Source: Actinokineospora diospyrosa
Lineage (GTDB): Bacteria; Actinomycetota; Actinomycetes; Mycobacteriales; Pseudonocardiaceae
Assembly: GCF_024171925.1 (NCBI RefSeq)
Contig: NZ_JAMTCO010000024.1
Coordinates: forward strand, 1-64,000
Length of the DNA stretch: 64,000 nt
Direction: 5' to 3'
A program made the translations under genes and the position numbers. Positions 53,114 through 62,100 of the stretch are shown piece after piece; positions within the stretch are counted from its first letter, which is position 1; every line of letters begins with the position of its first letter. The notes below the pieces were generated by a model. It worked only from the letters and a program-made list of their open reading frames with translations. It had not been told where the DNA came from and made no database searches.

Positions 53114-54622
53114 TCAGTCGGAGTGGCAGGTGGGGTTGGTGCGGGGGAGGGTGCCGTCGCGGAGGTAGGTGTTGATGGTGGATTCGGCGCAGGTGTTGGG
53201 GAGGTGGCCGAAGACGGCGTGGATGCGGACGTTCTGGAGGGTGAGGAGGCGGGAGGCGGTCATGGCGCGGTGCAGGCCAACGCCGCTGGTGTAGGGGGTG
53301 CGGGTGTCGCCGGTGGCCTGGACGATGAGGGCGGGGACGGCGTTGTGCACCCTGGTCGGCGGTTCGGCGGGCCGGGCCCAGAACGCGCAGGCGTTGAGGT
53401 TGTTGGTCAGGGCGCCGAACACGGGCTGCGCGGGGCGGACGCGTTGGATGGTCTGCCAGTACCAGCGCGGGTCGCGCGGCATGGCGGAGTCACCGCACAT
53501 CACCGCGGCCTGGCCAGAGCCCTGCGTCTGCGGCGTCGGCTTCTGGAGCAGCTGGAGGATGGCGTCCAGTCCCGGGCTCGGCGTGACCGGCTTGCCGTCG
53601 GCGGCGTCGAGCAGCAGGCGGACGTCGGCGGCGAGTGCGGCGTTGTCGCGGGCGTCGGCGACGCGCACGAACAGCAGCGTCGGCAGTTCGTGCTGGTTGA
53701 TCGTGGTCTTCCCCACCGGGATCGGGTTGCGGGCCGACCGCCGGAGCAGGTCCTCGACCCCGGCGCGCACCTGCCGCGGCGTCGTGCCCAGGTGGTACTC
53801 GGCGTCGCGGGTCGCGGCCCAGCTCGCCCAGTCGTCGAGCGCGGCCTCGTTCGCCCCGCCCATCGCCTGCAGCATCGGCAGCCCGTACTCACGCGGGTCG
53901 ATCGCGCTGTCCAGCACGATCCGGTCGCTGCGCCCCGGGAACATCTGGGTGTACACCGCGCCCAGGTAGGTGCCGTACGACCACCCGAAGTAGCTGATCC
54001 GCGACTCGCCCAAAGCGCCCCGGACCACGTCCATGTCCCGCGCCGTGTTGCGCGTCGAGATGTGCCGCAGGTACTCGCCCTCGGTCGCCGAGCAGCGCCG
54101 GGCGAGGTCGGCCTGCAGTGCGGTGTTGCGGTCGAACGCGGCCCGGTTCTCCCCACCCGAGCGCAGCATGGTGCCGACCGGCCAGCCGCAGTCCACCGGG
54201 GTCGAGCGGCCGACGCCGCGCGGGTCCATGCCGATCAGGTCGTACCTGGCCCGCACGTCGGCGGTCATCCGCTCGCGGACCCCCACCATCATGTCCAGGC
54301 CGGGCCCACCAGGGCCACCGGGGTTGGACAGCATGACGCCACGCCGCTGCCCGGTGCCGGTCGCCTTGAGCCGGGAGATCGCGACGGTGATGGTGCGACC
54401 ACGTGGCCGCGAGTAGTCCATCGGCACCGTGACGTCCGCGCACTGGGCGCCCGCTTTGTCTAGAACCTCGTGTTCGCAAGGCTTCCAGGTCAGCCTCTGC
54501 TTGGTGAACTGCCCAAGGCTGTCCACAGTGGATGTCGCGGCTGCCGTGCCTGTCAGCAGGCCGACCCCCATGGTCGCCGCGGCCGCGAGCGCGCCCAGGC
54601 GCTTAACCTTGTTTACTAGCAA
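53114..54622 (-). CDS. Secreted alpha/beta hydrolase (tripeptidyl aminopeptidase-like)
   Basis: The 502-residue protein starts with a signal peptide (LGALAAAATMGVGLLTGTAA) and matches the SGNH-unrelated alpha/beta hydrolases of the tripeptidyl-aminopeptidase/SlpD type. The oxyanion loop is SNPGGPGGPG, the nucleophile Ser215 lies in GWSYGTYLG, the acid is in ATGDTRTPY near 441 and the histidine in FGHLPN near 473. It would cleave short peptides from protein N termini outside the cell. The gene stands alone. Confidence 0.87.
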   Translation of the reverse strand: MLVNKVKRLGALAAAATMGVGLLTGTAAATSTVDSLGQFTKQRLTWKPCEHEVLDKAGAQCADVTVPMDYSRPRGRTITVAISRLKATGTGQRRGVMLSNPGGPGGPGLDMMVGVRERMTADVRARYDLIGMDPRGVGRSTPVDCGWPVGTMLRSGGENRAAFDRNTALQADLARRCSATEGEYLRHISTRNTARDMDVVRGALGESRISYFGWSYGTYLGAVYTQMFPGRSDRIVLDSAIDPREYGLPMLQAMGGANEAALDDWASWAATRDAEYHLGTTPRQVRAGVEDLLRRSARNPIPVGKTTINQHELPTLLFVRVADARDNAALAADVRLLLDAADGKPVTPSPGLDAILQLLQKPTPQTQGSGQAAVMCGDSAMPRDPRWYWQTIQRVRPAQPVFGALTNNLNACAFWARPAEPPTRVHNAVPALIVQATGDTRTPYTSGVGLHRAMTASRLLTLQNVRIHAVFGHLPNTCAESTINTYLRDGTLPRTNPTCHSD

Positions 54623-54776
54623 TGGGATTCCCCCTCTAGGAACCGGCTTTCCCGGTGAATCCCAAGCTACAAGTCGGATAGCCGAGTTCCGATGCCGCGA
54701 GCACCCGTCTTCGAGGTCGCGCTACCTGCAGTCGGAAGGTAGTGCTAGGGCTACCAACGAAGCGCGAACGGCCCAG

Positions 54777-55424
54777 TCACGAAGCGTTGAGGTACGCCAG
54801 AACAGCGAGGACGCGGCGGTGGCCCGCCTCATCGCTGGGGAGGTTGAGCTTGCTGAAGATGTTGCGGATGTGCTTCTGCACGGCGCCGTCGCTGATGACG
54901 AGCATCGACGCGATGGTGGTGTTGTTGTGCCCCTCCGCCATCAGGGCGAGCACTTCGCGTTCGCGGCCGGTCAGGGTGTCGAGCGGGTCGTCCGCTCGGT
55001 GCCGGACCAGCAGTTGCGCGATCACCTCGGGGTCCATCGCCGTGCCACCGCCCGCCACGCGGTGCAGGGCGTCGAGGAACTTGTCGACCCGCCCCACCCG
55101 CTCCTTCAGCAGGTACCCCACCCCGCCACCGCCGTCGGCGAGCAGTTCGGCCGCGTAGCTGTTCTCCACGAACGCCGACAAGACCAACACCGGGAGACCG
55201 GGGTGCACCCGGCGCGCCTCGACCGCCGCGCGCAGGCCGTCGTCGGTGAACGTCGGGGGCAGCCGCACGTCGACCACTACCGCGTCGGGCCGCTCGGCGG
55301 TGACCACGGCGAGGAAGTCGGTCGCGTTGTCGACGGCCGCGCGCACGTCCACGCCCGCGGTGCTGAGCAGTAGGACGAGGCCCTCGCGGAGAAGGGCGTC
55401 GTCCTCGGCGATCACGACCCGCAC
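54777..55424 (-). CDS. NarL/LuxR-type response regulator (orphan)
   Basis: The 215-residue regulator has a receiver domain (acidic Asp8/Asp9, phosphoacceptor Asp52 in VVDVRLPP, conserved Lys in YLLKERV) and a LuxR helix-turn-helix (LTGREREVLALMAEGHNN, VQKHIRNIFSKLNL). No histidine kinase lies next to it, although NarL-type regulators are usually paired. GTG 55424 follows GGAGGG with six bases between. Confidence 0.88.
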   Translation of the reverse strand: MRVVIAEDDALLREGLVLLLSTAGVDVRAAVDNATDFLAVVTAERPDAVVVDVRLPPTFTDDGLRAAVEARRVHPGLPVLVLSAFVENSYAAELLADGGGGVGYLLKERVGRVDKFLDALHRVAGGGTAMDPEVIAQLLVRHRADDPLDTLTGREREVLALMAEGHNNTTIASMLVISDGAVQKHIRNIFSKLNLPSDEAGHRRVLAVLAYLNAS

Positions 55425-55622
55425 GCGTGTCCCTCCGAGATTCGCCTGACCAGCGACGCAAGTATGCCGCACGGGTTGTGGGGGCGGGTTCTGGCGTGGG
55501 ACGTGTCACCGGTGGCGGGGGTGTGGGTCGGCCTCGTTGCCTGGCGGCAACCTCGGCGACCCGGGATCGGACGCCTCGTCGCCTAGCGGCGACATCGGGC
55601 CCGATCCGCGGCAATGCGACGA

Positions 55623-55766
55623 GCTCGATGGGGCGAACTTGTTTTGCGCGGGGCCCCTACAACACCCGCGGCAGGACCGCAAAGCAGGGGCCGAAAAGCA
55701 TGGCCCTGCCGCTGACGACGCTACGGGTGCCGTCCCCCCACGCAAAACAAGTCCGCCCCATCGAGC
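55623..55766 (-). mobile_element. MITE-like element, 144 bp with ~31-bp inverted ends (copy 2)
   Basis: Opposite-orientation copy of the element at 16688-16831, same length and about 90% identical by eye, with the same GCTCGATGGGGCG ends. Upstream, 55539-55612 mirrors 16845-16915 (CCTGGCGGCAAC and related blocks), so the copies are part of larger inverted composites. The gap 55425-56161 has no convincing gene. Confidence 0.6.
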
Positions 55767-56000
55767 CGGCCTGGCACCAGCGAGTCCGACTGTCCAGGCG
55801 CTGGGTTGGCAGGGCAGCCGAGAGGGGGCTGGGATGGCACCGGCCGTTCCGAGTGTCCAGGGGCTGAGTAGGTGGGTTGGGCGGACCTGACGGGGGCGGG
55901 GTTGGCACCGCTAGGTCCGAGTGTCCACGGGTTGGGTAGGTGGGTTGGGGCAGACCTGACTGGGGGCAGGCTGGCACCTCGGGCTTCGCTCCATCGAGTA
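55767..56000 (-). repeat. 63/69-bp tandem repeats (composite repeat, copy 2)
   Basis: Units marked by GAGTGTCC-type sequence have TGTCC at 55791, 55854 and 55922, with spacings of 63 and 68 bp. They are the reverse complement of the units at 16440-16687 and adjoin the MITE-like element in the mirrored order. A plus-strand frame encodes a 23-residue periodicity such as GLAPLGPSVHGLGRWVG; no start with a ribosome-binding site is present. Confidence 0.7.
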
Positions 56001-56126
56001 GCACGCGTTGCTGCGAAGCTCGCGAATCGCCAGGTCAGGGGCTATTGGAATGCCCGCCGGGCGGCCATGGCTCCCCGCACCTGGACTCGATCGACACGTG
56101 CTCACCGAGTGCACCTGACTGAATAC

Positions 56127-56155
56127 TTGAACGAGTGTTACACAACTGCTAGTCT
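56127..56155 (+). promoter_or_regulatory. Near-consensus promoter of the TetR gene (leaderless)
   Basis: TTGAAC (56127-56132) and TAGTCT (56150-56155) are separated by exactly 17 bases, and the ATG follows six bases after the -10, so the mRNA should begin at or near its start codon. A weak dyad (TTGAACG with TGTTACA) overlaps the spacer and could be the operator for the encoded repressor. Confidence 0.6.
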
Positions 56156-56161
56156 TCCCTC

Positions 56162-56737
56162 ATGGCTCGACCCAAGGCGTATGACCCGGAGCGGGTTCTC
56201 GACAGTGCCATGGTGGCGTTCTGGTCGAAGGGCTACCTCGCGACCTCTGCCGCTGACCTGGTGGATTCCACCGGGCTCGGTCGGGGGAGTCTCTACAACG
56301 CGTACACGGGCAAGAAAGATCTGTTCCACCACACACTGCGTCGGTACAACGAGGTGTGGGCGGCTCGGCAGGAGGAGTTCCTGGCGGGCGGGGGAGGGGT
56401 GCGCGACCGGGTCCGCGGGCTGCTGATGACCGTGGTTGAGGAGGAGTGTGCCGACGACGGTCCTCGGGGTTGTTTCGCGGTCAACACGGCGCTGGAGCTT
56501 GCTGATCAGGACGCCGAGGTGCGGGAGTTGGTCGCTGCGGTGTTCGAGCGCATGGCCACGGCGCTGACCAACGCCATCCGTGAGGGCAGGGCGAGCGGGG
56601 AGTTGGCCGCGGGTGACGCCCCGGATGCTGTGGCGCTGTACGTGCTCAACTCGATGTACGGGCTGCGCGTGCTGGGCAAGACGATGCCCAGGGACGCGTT
56701 GGTCGGCGTGGTCGAGATGGTCCTGCGGGTGCTGTAG
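56162..56737 (+). CDS. TetR/AcrR-family transcriptional regulator
   Basis: The 191-residue protein has an N-terminal TetR helix-turn-helix (FWSKGYLATSAADLVDSTGLGRGSLYNAYTGKKDLF), here seen over residues 20-56, and a C-terminal ligand-binding helical domain with TetR_C motifs (GPRGCFAVNTALELADQD). The CFAVNT type often responds to electrophiles or aldehydes. A terminator hairpin separates it from the dehydrogenase, its likely target gene. Confidence 0.87.
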   Translation: MARPKAYDPERVLDSAMVAFWSKGYLATSAADLVDSTGLGRGSLYNAYTGKKDLFHHTLRRYNEVWAARQEEFLAGGGGVRDRVRGLLMTVVEEECADDGPRGCFAVNTALELADQDAEVRELVAAVFERMATALTNAIREGRASGELAAGDAPDAVALYVLNSMYGLRVLGKTMPRDALVGVVEMVLRVL

Positions 56738-56742
56738 CCCGT

Positions 56743-56775
56743 GGACACCTCGGGAGGAGGGAGCCCGAGGTGTCC
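56743..56775 (+). terminator. Hairpin terminator after tetR
   Basis: GGACACCTCGGG (56743-56754) pairs perfectly with CCCGAGGTGTCC (56764-56775) around a nine-base loop; ATTTC follows. It starts six bases after the TetR stop. Confidence 0.8.
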
Positions 56776-56851
56776 ATTTCGGACCCCGTGACCGACGGGG
56801 TGGTGGTCGTCGAGTGAGAACACAGCAGGCACACGTGAGGAGCTAGTCACC

Positions 56852-57718
56852 ATGAGTTCGACGCGGCCGACCGTTGCGGTGCTCGGGACGGGCATCATCG
56901 GCGCGCCGGTGGCGCGGAACCTGGCCAGGGCGGGATTCGAGGTGCGGGTCTGGAACCGCACCCGGGAGAAGGCCGAGGAACTGCTGTCCGCGGGCGTCAC
57001 GGTGGCCGCGAGCCCCAACGCCGCTGTCAAGGGTGCGCACATCGTGCTCACCGTCCTCAAAGACGCACCTGCCGTGCGGGACACCATTGAGGCGGCGGCC
57101 CCGGAATTGGCCGCCGACGTGGTGTGGGCGCAGTTGTCGACGGTCGGGGAGGACATCGACGGCCTGGCGGCGTGGGCGGCCGAACGCGGGATCGCCTTCG
57201 TCGACGCCCCGGTGCAGGGCACCCGGCAACCGGCCGAACAGGGCCAGCTGGTCGTCCTGGCCGCCGGACCGGAACCGGTGCGCGCGGTGCTGGCCCCGGT
57301 GTTCGACACCATCGGTCGCACGACCGTGTGGGTCGCGACCGAGGCCGGGGCCGCGAGCAGGCTCAAGCTCGTGCTCAACACCTGGGTGCTCGCGCTGACC
57401 AGCGGTGTCGCCGAGGCGTTGGCGCTCGCCAAGGGCCTCGGGGTCGACCCGGCGCGCTTCGTCGAGGTGGTCAGCGGCGGCCCGATGGACAGCGGCTACT
57501 TCCAGGGCAAGTCCGCCGCCATCCGATCGGGTGACTTCACCCCGGCGTTCACCGTGGACAACGCGGAGAAGGACGCCAGGTTGGTGCTGGCCGCCGCCGA
57601 CCGCGCGGGCGTGCGGGTGGACGCGGTGCGCGCGGCAGCCGACCGGTTCGCCAGGGCCACCGCGCTCGGGCACGGCGGCGAGGACATGGCCGCCACCTAT
57701 TTCGCCAGCTTCGAATAG
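56852..57718 (+). CDS. NAD(P)-dependent beta-hydroxyacid dehydrogenase family oxidoreductase
   Basis: The 288-residue protein has the Rossmann loop VLGTGIIGAPVARNLARAG, the substrate-binding DAPVQGTRQPAEQGQLVVLAAG block and the catalytic-lysine region KLVLNTWVLAL in which Lys is shifted to the preceding RLKLVLN. It belongs to the 6-phosphogluconate dehydrogenase/3-hydroxyisobutyrate dehydrogenase superfamily; the substrate is unknown. GAGGAG precedes the ATG. It follows the TetR gene and is followed by a terminator. Confidence 0.82.
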   Translation: MSSTRPTVAVLGTGIIGAPVARNLARAGFEVRVWNRTREKAEELLSAGVTVAASPNAAVKGAHIVLTVLKDAPAVRDTIEAAAPELAADVVWAQLSTVGEDIDGLAAWAAERGIAFVDAPVQGTRQPAEQGQLVVLAAGPEPVRAVLAPVFDTIGRTTVWVATEAGAASRLKLVLNTWVLALTSGVAEALALAKGLGVDPARFVEVVSGGPMDSGYFQGKSAAIRSGDFTPAFTVDNAEKDARLVLAAADRAGVRVDAVRAAADRFARATALGHGGEDMAATYFASFE

Positions 57719-57757
57719 GGAAGACCACCGAGGAATTCACCTCGGTGCCGGTTCGAC

Positions 57758-57788
57758 TTGTGCCGCCCGCACACCGCGGGCGGCACAA
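57758..57788 (+). terminator. Hairpin terminator after the dehydrogenase gene
   Basis: A perfect 13-bp stem (TTGTGCCGCCCGC with its complement) closes a five-base loop 39 bases after the stop. A smaller CCGAGG/CCTCGG hairpin lies just upstream. Confidence 0.85.
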
Positions 57789-57790
57789 TG

Positions 57791-57910
57791 ATCAACGGCA
57801 GAGCGATTCACGACACAGCCATCCACAGCGGAACGATCCGCACGGCAGCGATCCACACGGCGGCGATCCACACAGTAGAGATCCACACGGTGGAGATCCA
57901 CAGCAGGTCA
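57791..57910 (+). repeat. 15-bp tandem repeat, eight units
   Basis: Eight consecutive 15-bp units start at 57791 and every 15 bases to 57896, with consensus ATCCACACGGCGGCG. The period preserves reading frame, giving IHTAA-like pentapeptides on the plus strand and WIAAV on the minus strand, but neither lies in an ORF with a credible start. The gap 57719-58308 otherwise contains a terminator and no convincing gene. Confidence 0.8.
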
Positions 57911-58308
57911 ACCAGATCGCGGAACTCCAGTCGCGGCGTTCCGCCCGCCCTTTCCGGTGATGGGCCCAGTGCTCCCGGCACGCCCGCAGATACCACCCGT
58001 GCCGGTGAATGTTTCAGCGTGTATTTCCCGGAATCCCCTTGCCTGACGCCGAAGAATGCTGAACCGTGGTGTTCAACGGGGGCAGTGCACTGACGTGCCA
58101 GTGGTCTACGCGTGTTGGGGAAGGCGCGCCGCGACCACCATCCAGTTCGGACCGGTGCGCAGTCGCGCACCGAACAGCGGATCAGTTCGCCAATAGGGGA
58201 AGGGCGGCATCGATTCGAGGTCCACTTAGGACTAGATGGGTTCGGAACACGCCGCACAACCGCCGCCTGCCAGCCACACACAGACGCGAGTGAGAACGAG
58301 GAGACACC

Positions 58309-59100
58309 GTGCCCGACACCCTGGGATACCGCTACAAGATCGCGGTGGTCGTGCCGTCCACCAACACCTCCGCCCAGCCGGAGCTGGACCGGCTGCGGCT
58401 GCCCGGCGTCACCAACCACATCGCCCGCATGGTCATCAACGACGACTCCATGGTGCGCCAGCCCGGGTTCGACCACGTCATGCGCAGCATCCGCGCCTCG
58501 ACCGAGCCCGCCATCCGCGGCGTCGTGACCTGCGACCCCGACCACGTCGTGCTCGCCGTCTCGCCGGAGAGCTACTGGGAGGGGCCGCACCACCACGAGC
58601 GGGTCCTGGCCTCGATGCGCGAGACCAGCGGCGGTCGGCCGGTCACGATGAGCCCGGACGCGATCCGCGCCGCGCTGGCCAGCCACGGCGACATCACCCG
58701 GGTCGCGGTGATCACGCCGTACCTGCCCGTCGGCGACGACTCGGTGTCGCGCTTCTTCACCGACGCGGGCTACGACGTGGTGCGCGTGCGGGGCCTGGGG
58801 TGCCCGAGCCCGGCGCGGATCGCGCACGTGTCCGAGGACCGGCTGCGCGCCGCGGTCCGCGAGGTCGACGGGCCGGACGTGCAGGCGATCGTCCAGGTCG
58901 GCACGAACGTGGCGATGGCCAGGGTCGCCGCCGAGGCCGAGGCGTGGCTGGGCAAGCCGGTCATCGCCAACAACGTCGTCCTGTACTGGCACGCGCTGCG
59001 ATCCGGGGGGATCCACGACGCGGTGCCCGGCCACGGCGAGCTGCTCGCCAACCACCTGACCCTGCCCCAGGGCAAGGTCCCGGTACTGACCACATCTTGA
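58309..59100 (+). CDS. Maleate isomerase / arylmalonate decarboxylase family protein lacking catalytic cysteines
   Basis: The 263-residue protein belongs to the Asp/Glu racemase superfamily, maleate cis-trans isomerase/arylmalonate decarboxylase branch: YRYKIAVVVPSTNTSAQPEL, VAVITPYLPVGDDSVSRFF and GKPVIANNVVLYWHALRS are typical. The positions of the two usual catalytic cysteines read VVLAVSPES and IVQVGTNVAM, so both appear to be replaced. This VGTN subgroup probably has a different reaction or is a lyase working without them. GTG 58309 follows AGGAG. It opens an operon with the indigoidine-synthetase-like gene 23 bases on, so its substrate may be made or used by that enzyme. Confidence 0.78.
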   Translation: MPDTLGYRYKIAVVVPSTNTSAQPELDRLRLPGVTNHIARMVINDDSMVRQPGFDHVMRSIRASTEPAIRGVVTCDPDHVVLAVSPESYWEGPHHHERVLASMRETSGGRPVTMSPDAIRAALASHGDITRVAVITPYLPVGDDSVSRFFTDAGYDVVRVRGLGCPSPARIAHVSEDRLRAAVREVDGPDVQAIVQVGTNVAMARVAAEAEAWLGKPVIANNVVLYWHALRSGGIHDAVPGHGELLANHLTLPQGKVPVLTTS

Positions 59101-59123
59101 TCACCAACGGGGGGAACAGAACC

Positions 59124-62100
59124 ATGAGTACCAACGCCATAGCCACCTCGTCCGCTTCGACGCGCGGCGGTGCCCGGGAGTTACCGGCGAATCAACTGCT
59201 TCCCGAGCTGCTGCTCGGCCAAGCCGTGGCGCGACCCCACGCCATCGCCGTCGTGGACGGCGACCGCGCGCTGAGCTTCGCGGACCTGGTGGACCGCGCT
59301 TGCGCTGTTGCCCAACGGTTGCGCGCCGCGGGTGCGGGGCCGGACACGATCGTTGGGCTCTACTTGGAACCGTCCGCCGATCTCGTCGTCGCGACCTGGG
59401 GGGTGTTGCTGGCTGGCGCGGCGTACTTGCCGCTGGCCACCGACTACCCGCTGGACCGCGTCTCCTACATGATCGAGGACTCCAGGCTCGCCATGGTCGT
59501 CACCGCGACCGGGCTGCGAGCCGACCTCACCGAGCTGCTACGCGGCGACCTACCTGTGATCACAGTGGACTCCATTGGTGGGGGTCCACTGGAGCGGGCG
59601 GGCGGGCCCGAGGACGTGCCCCGGGCACGCGACGCGGCGTACGTGATCTACACCTCGGGGACCACCGGGCGCCCGAAGGGGGTGGTGGTCGAGCACGGCG
59701 CGATCGCCAACCAGATGGCCTGGTTGCGCGACGCGGTGGGACTGGACGAGACCCAGTCGATCGTGCGCAAGACCCCGATCAGCTTCGACGCCGCGCAGTG
59801 GGAGGTCCTCGCACCCGCCGTCGGGGCACGGGTCGTGGTTGCCCCGCCCGGCGCGCACCGGGACCCGTCCAGTCTCATCGAGACGATCGTCGCCAACGAC
59901 GTGACCCTGCTGCAGTGCGTGCCGACGCTGCTGCAAGCCCTCGTCGACGACGACCTCTTCGCCCGCTGCACCTCGCTGACCGCGGTGTTCAGCGGCGGTG
60001 AGGCGCTCTCGCGCAGGCTGGCCACCAGGTTCGCCGAGGTCCTGCCCGACAGCGACCTGGTGAACCTCTACGGTCCGACCGAGACCACAATCAACGCCTC
60101 CGCGCACGTAATCCCCGCGGGTGTCGCCGCGGGTGCGGGGAACACGGTCTCCATCGGGAAGCCCGTCCACGCCACCGAGTTCCACGTGCTCGACGAGAAC
60201 GGTGCCGAGGTCGAGGTGGGGGAGCCGGGCGAGCTCCACATCGGTGGCGTGCAACTCGCGCGGGGTTACCTGAACCGCGAAGAGGAGACCGAGCGCCGGT
60301 TCGTCACCATCCCGGTTGGACCGGACGAGATCCCGACCCGGCTCTACCGCACCGGCGACCTGGTCAGCCGCGGCGCGGACGGGACGTACCAGTTCGTCGG
60401 CCGGGTGGATAACCAGGTCAAGCTGCGTGGTCACCGGATCGAGCTGGACGAGGTCCGGGTCGCCATCGAGAACCACGACTGGGTGCGCAACGCCGCGGTG
60501 CTCGTGCGCGACGACGAGCGCACCGGGGCCCGGAACCTGGTGGCCTGCGTCGAGCTGAACCCGCGCGAGGCCGCCCTGATGGACCAGGGCAACCACGGTT
60601 CGCACCACCAGTCCAAGCAGGGCCGGGTGCAGGTCCGCGCCCAGTTGGGCAACCTGGGCGTGCGCACCGGCGGCGGTCCCGCACTGGCCCTGCCGGGCAA
60701 GGCCGAGTCCGCGCGGCAGCGGCAGCGCGCCTTCGCGCGCAAGACCTACCGCTTCTTCGACGGTGGCGCACTGTCCATCGCGGACGTTCTCCTGCTGCTC
60801 GGCCACGACAGCGCCGCGGACGCCGAGTCGAGGTCGTTGGATCAGGTCGACCTCGCCAGCCTCGGTTCTCTGCTGCGGAACTTCGGTCAGTTCCACAGCT
60901 CGGACCGGATCCTGCCCAAGTACGGCTACGCCTCACCCGGCGCGCTCTACGCGACCCAGCTGCACCTGGAGATCGTGGGTCTGCCCGCGGCGCCGGACGG
61001 GTGGTACTACTACCACCCGATCAACCACGAGCTCGTCCGCGTCGGCGAGGCGCACGGGGACTCCGCGCGACTGCGGGTTCACCTGCTGGGCCGCAAGTCC
61101 GCGATCGAGTCGGTGTACCGCAACAACGTCCTCGAGGTCTTGCGCTTCGAGGCCGGTCACCTGCTCGGCCTGTTCGACGAGGTGTTGCCCGAGTACGGCC
61201 TCGGTGTCGGCGCCGGATCGGTGGACCCGGCCGCGGCCGAGGTCCTCGGTGCCGACGACGACCACGTCTACCTGGGCGGCTACGACATCGTTGCCTTGGC
61301 GCAGCGGGTCCCGAGTGGACCGGTCGACACCTACGTCCAGATCCACCCGGGCCGGGTCGTGGACATCGACGCGGGCCAGTACCGCTACGCGGACGGCGAG
61401 CTGCGGCGCGTCTCCGACACGCTGGTGTTGCGCAAGCACGTCATCGCCATCAACCAGCAGGTCTACGAGCGCGCCGACCTCGGTGTCTCGCTGATCAGCC
61501 GCTCCACCGACCGCGACGCCGGGTACATCGACCTCGGTAGACGGTTGCAGGTGCTGCAGATGAACCCCTTCGGCATCGGGTTCATGTCCTCGGGCTACAG
61601 CTCCGAGACGGGCAACGACCTGCCGTCCGCGCGCAGGATCGGCTCGATCTTGCGCGAGGCGGGATTCCCGGGTGGACCGTCCTACTTCGCGCTCGGCGGC
61701 CGGGTCAGCGCCGAGCAGATCGCGGGCGAGGGCATGAAGGAGGACGCGGTCCACACCCAAGGGCCCGCTGAGATGATCAAGAAGGACATCGCGGGATTCC
61801 TGCCGCAGTACATGATCCCGGCCCGGGTCGTGATCGTGGACGCGATGCCCTACACCGCCAACGGCAAGGTCGACGTCCGCGCGCTTGAGCACTCGGACGC
61901 GTTGGTGGCGGCCGAGCAGCGGCGCGAGGTCGTCGCACCGCGCACCGAGACCGAGCGGCGGATCGCGGCGGCCTGGGCGAAGGTCATGAAGACCGACGAC
62001 ATCTCGGTGCGCGACGACTTCTTCGTGGTGGGTGGGAACTCGCTGCTCGCCGTGCTGCTCATCCAGGAGGTCAACCGGGCGGTCAACACGACCCTGCCGG

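Noticed and set aside
57758..58093. Pentapeptide-repeat protein gene
   Set aside because: The start lies inside a terminator hairpin, only about eight pentapeptides are present and they follow from the 15-bp DNA repeat.
58236..59123. Open frame joined upstream to the indigoidine-type NRPS
   Set aside because: The upstream part is the out-of-frame shadow of the isomerase gene; the NRPS has its own ATG at 59124.
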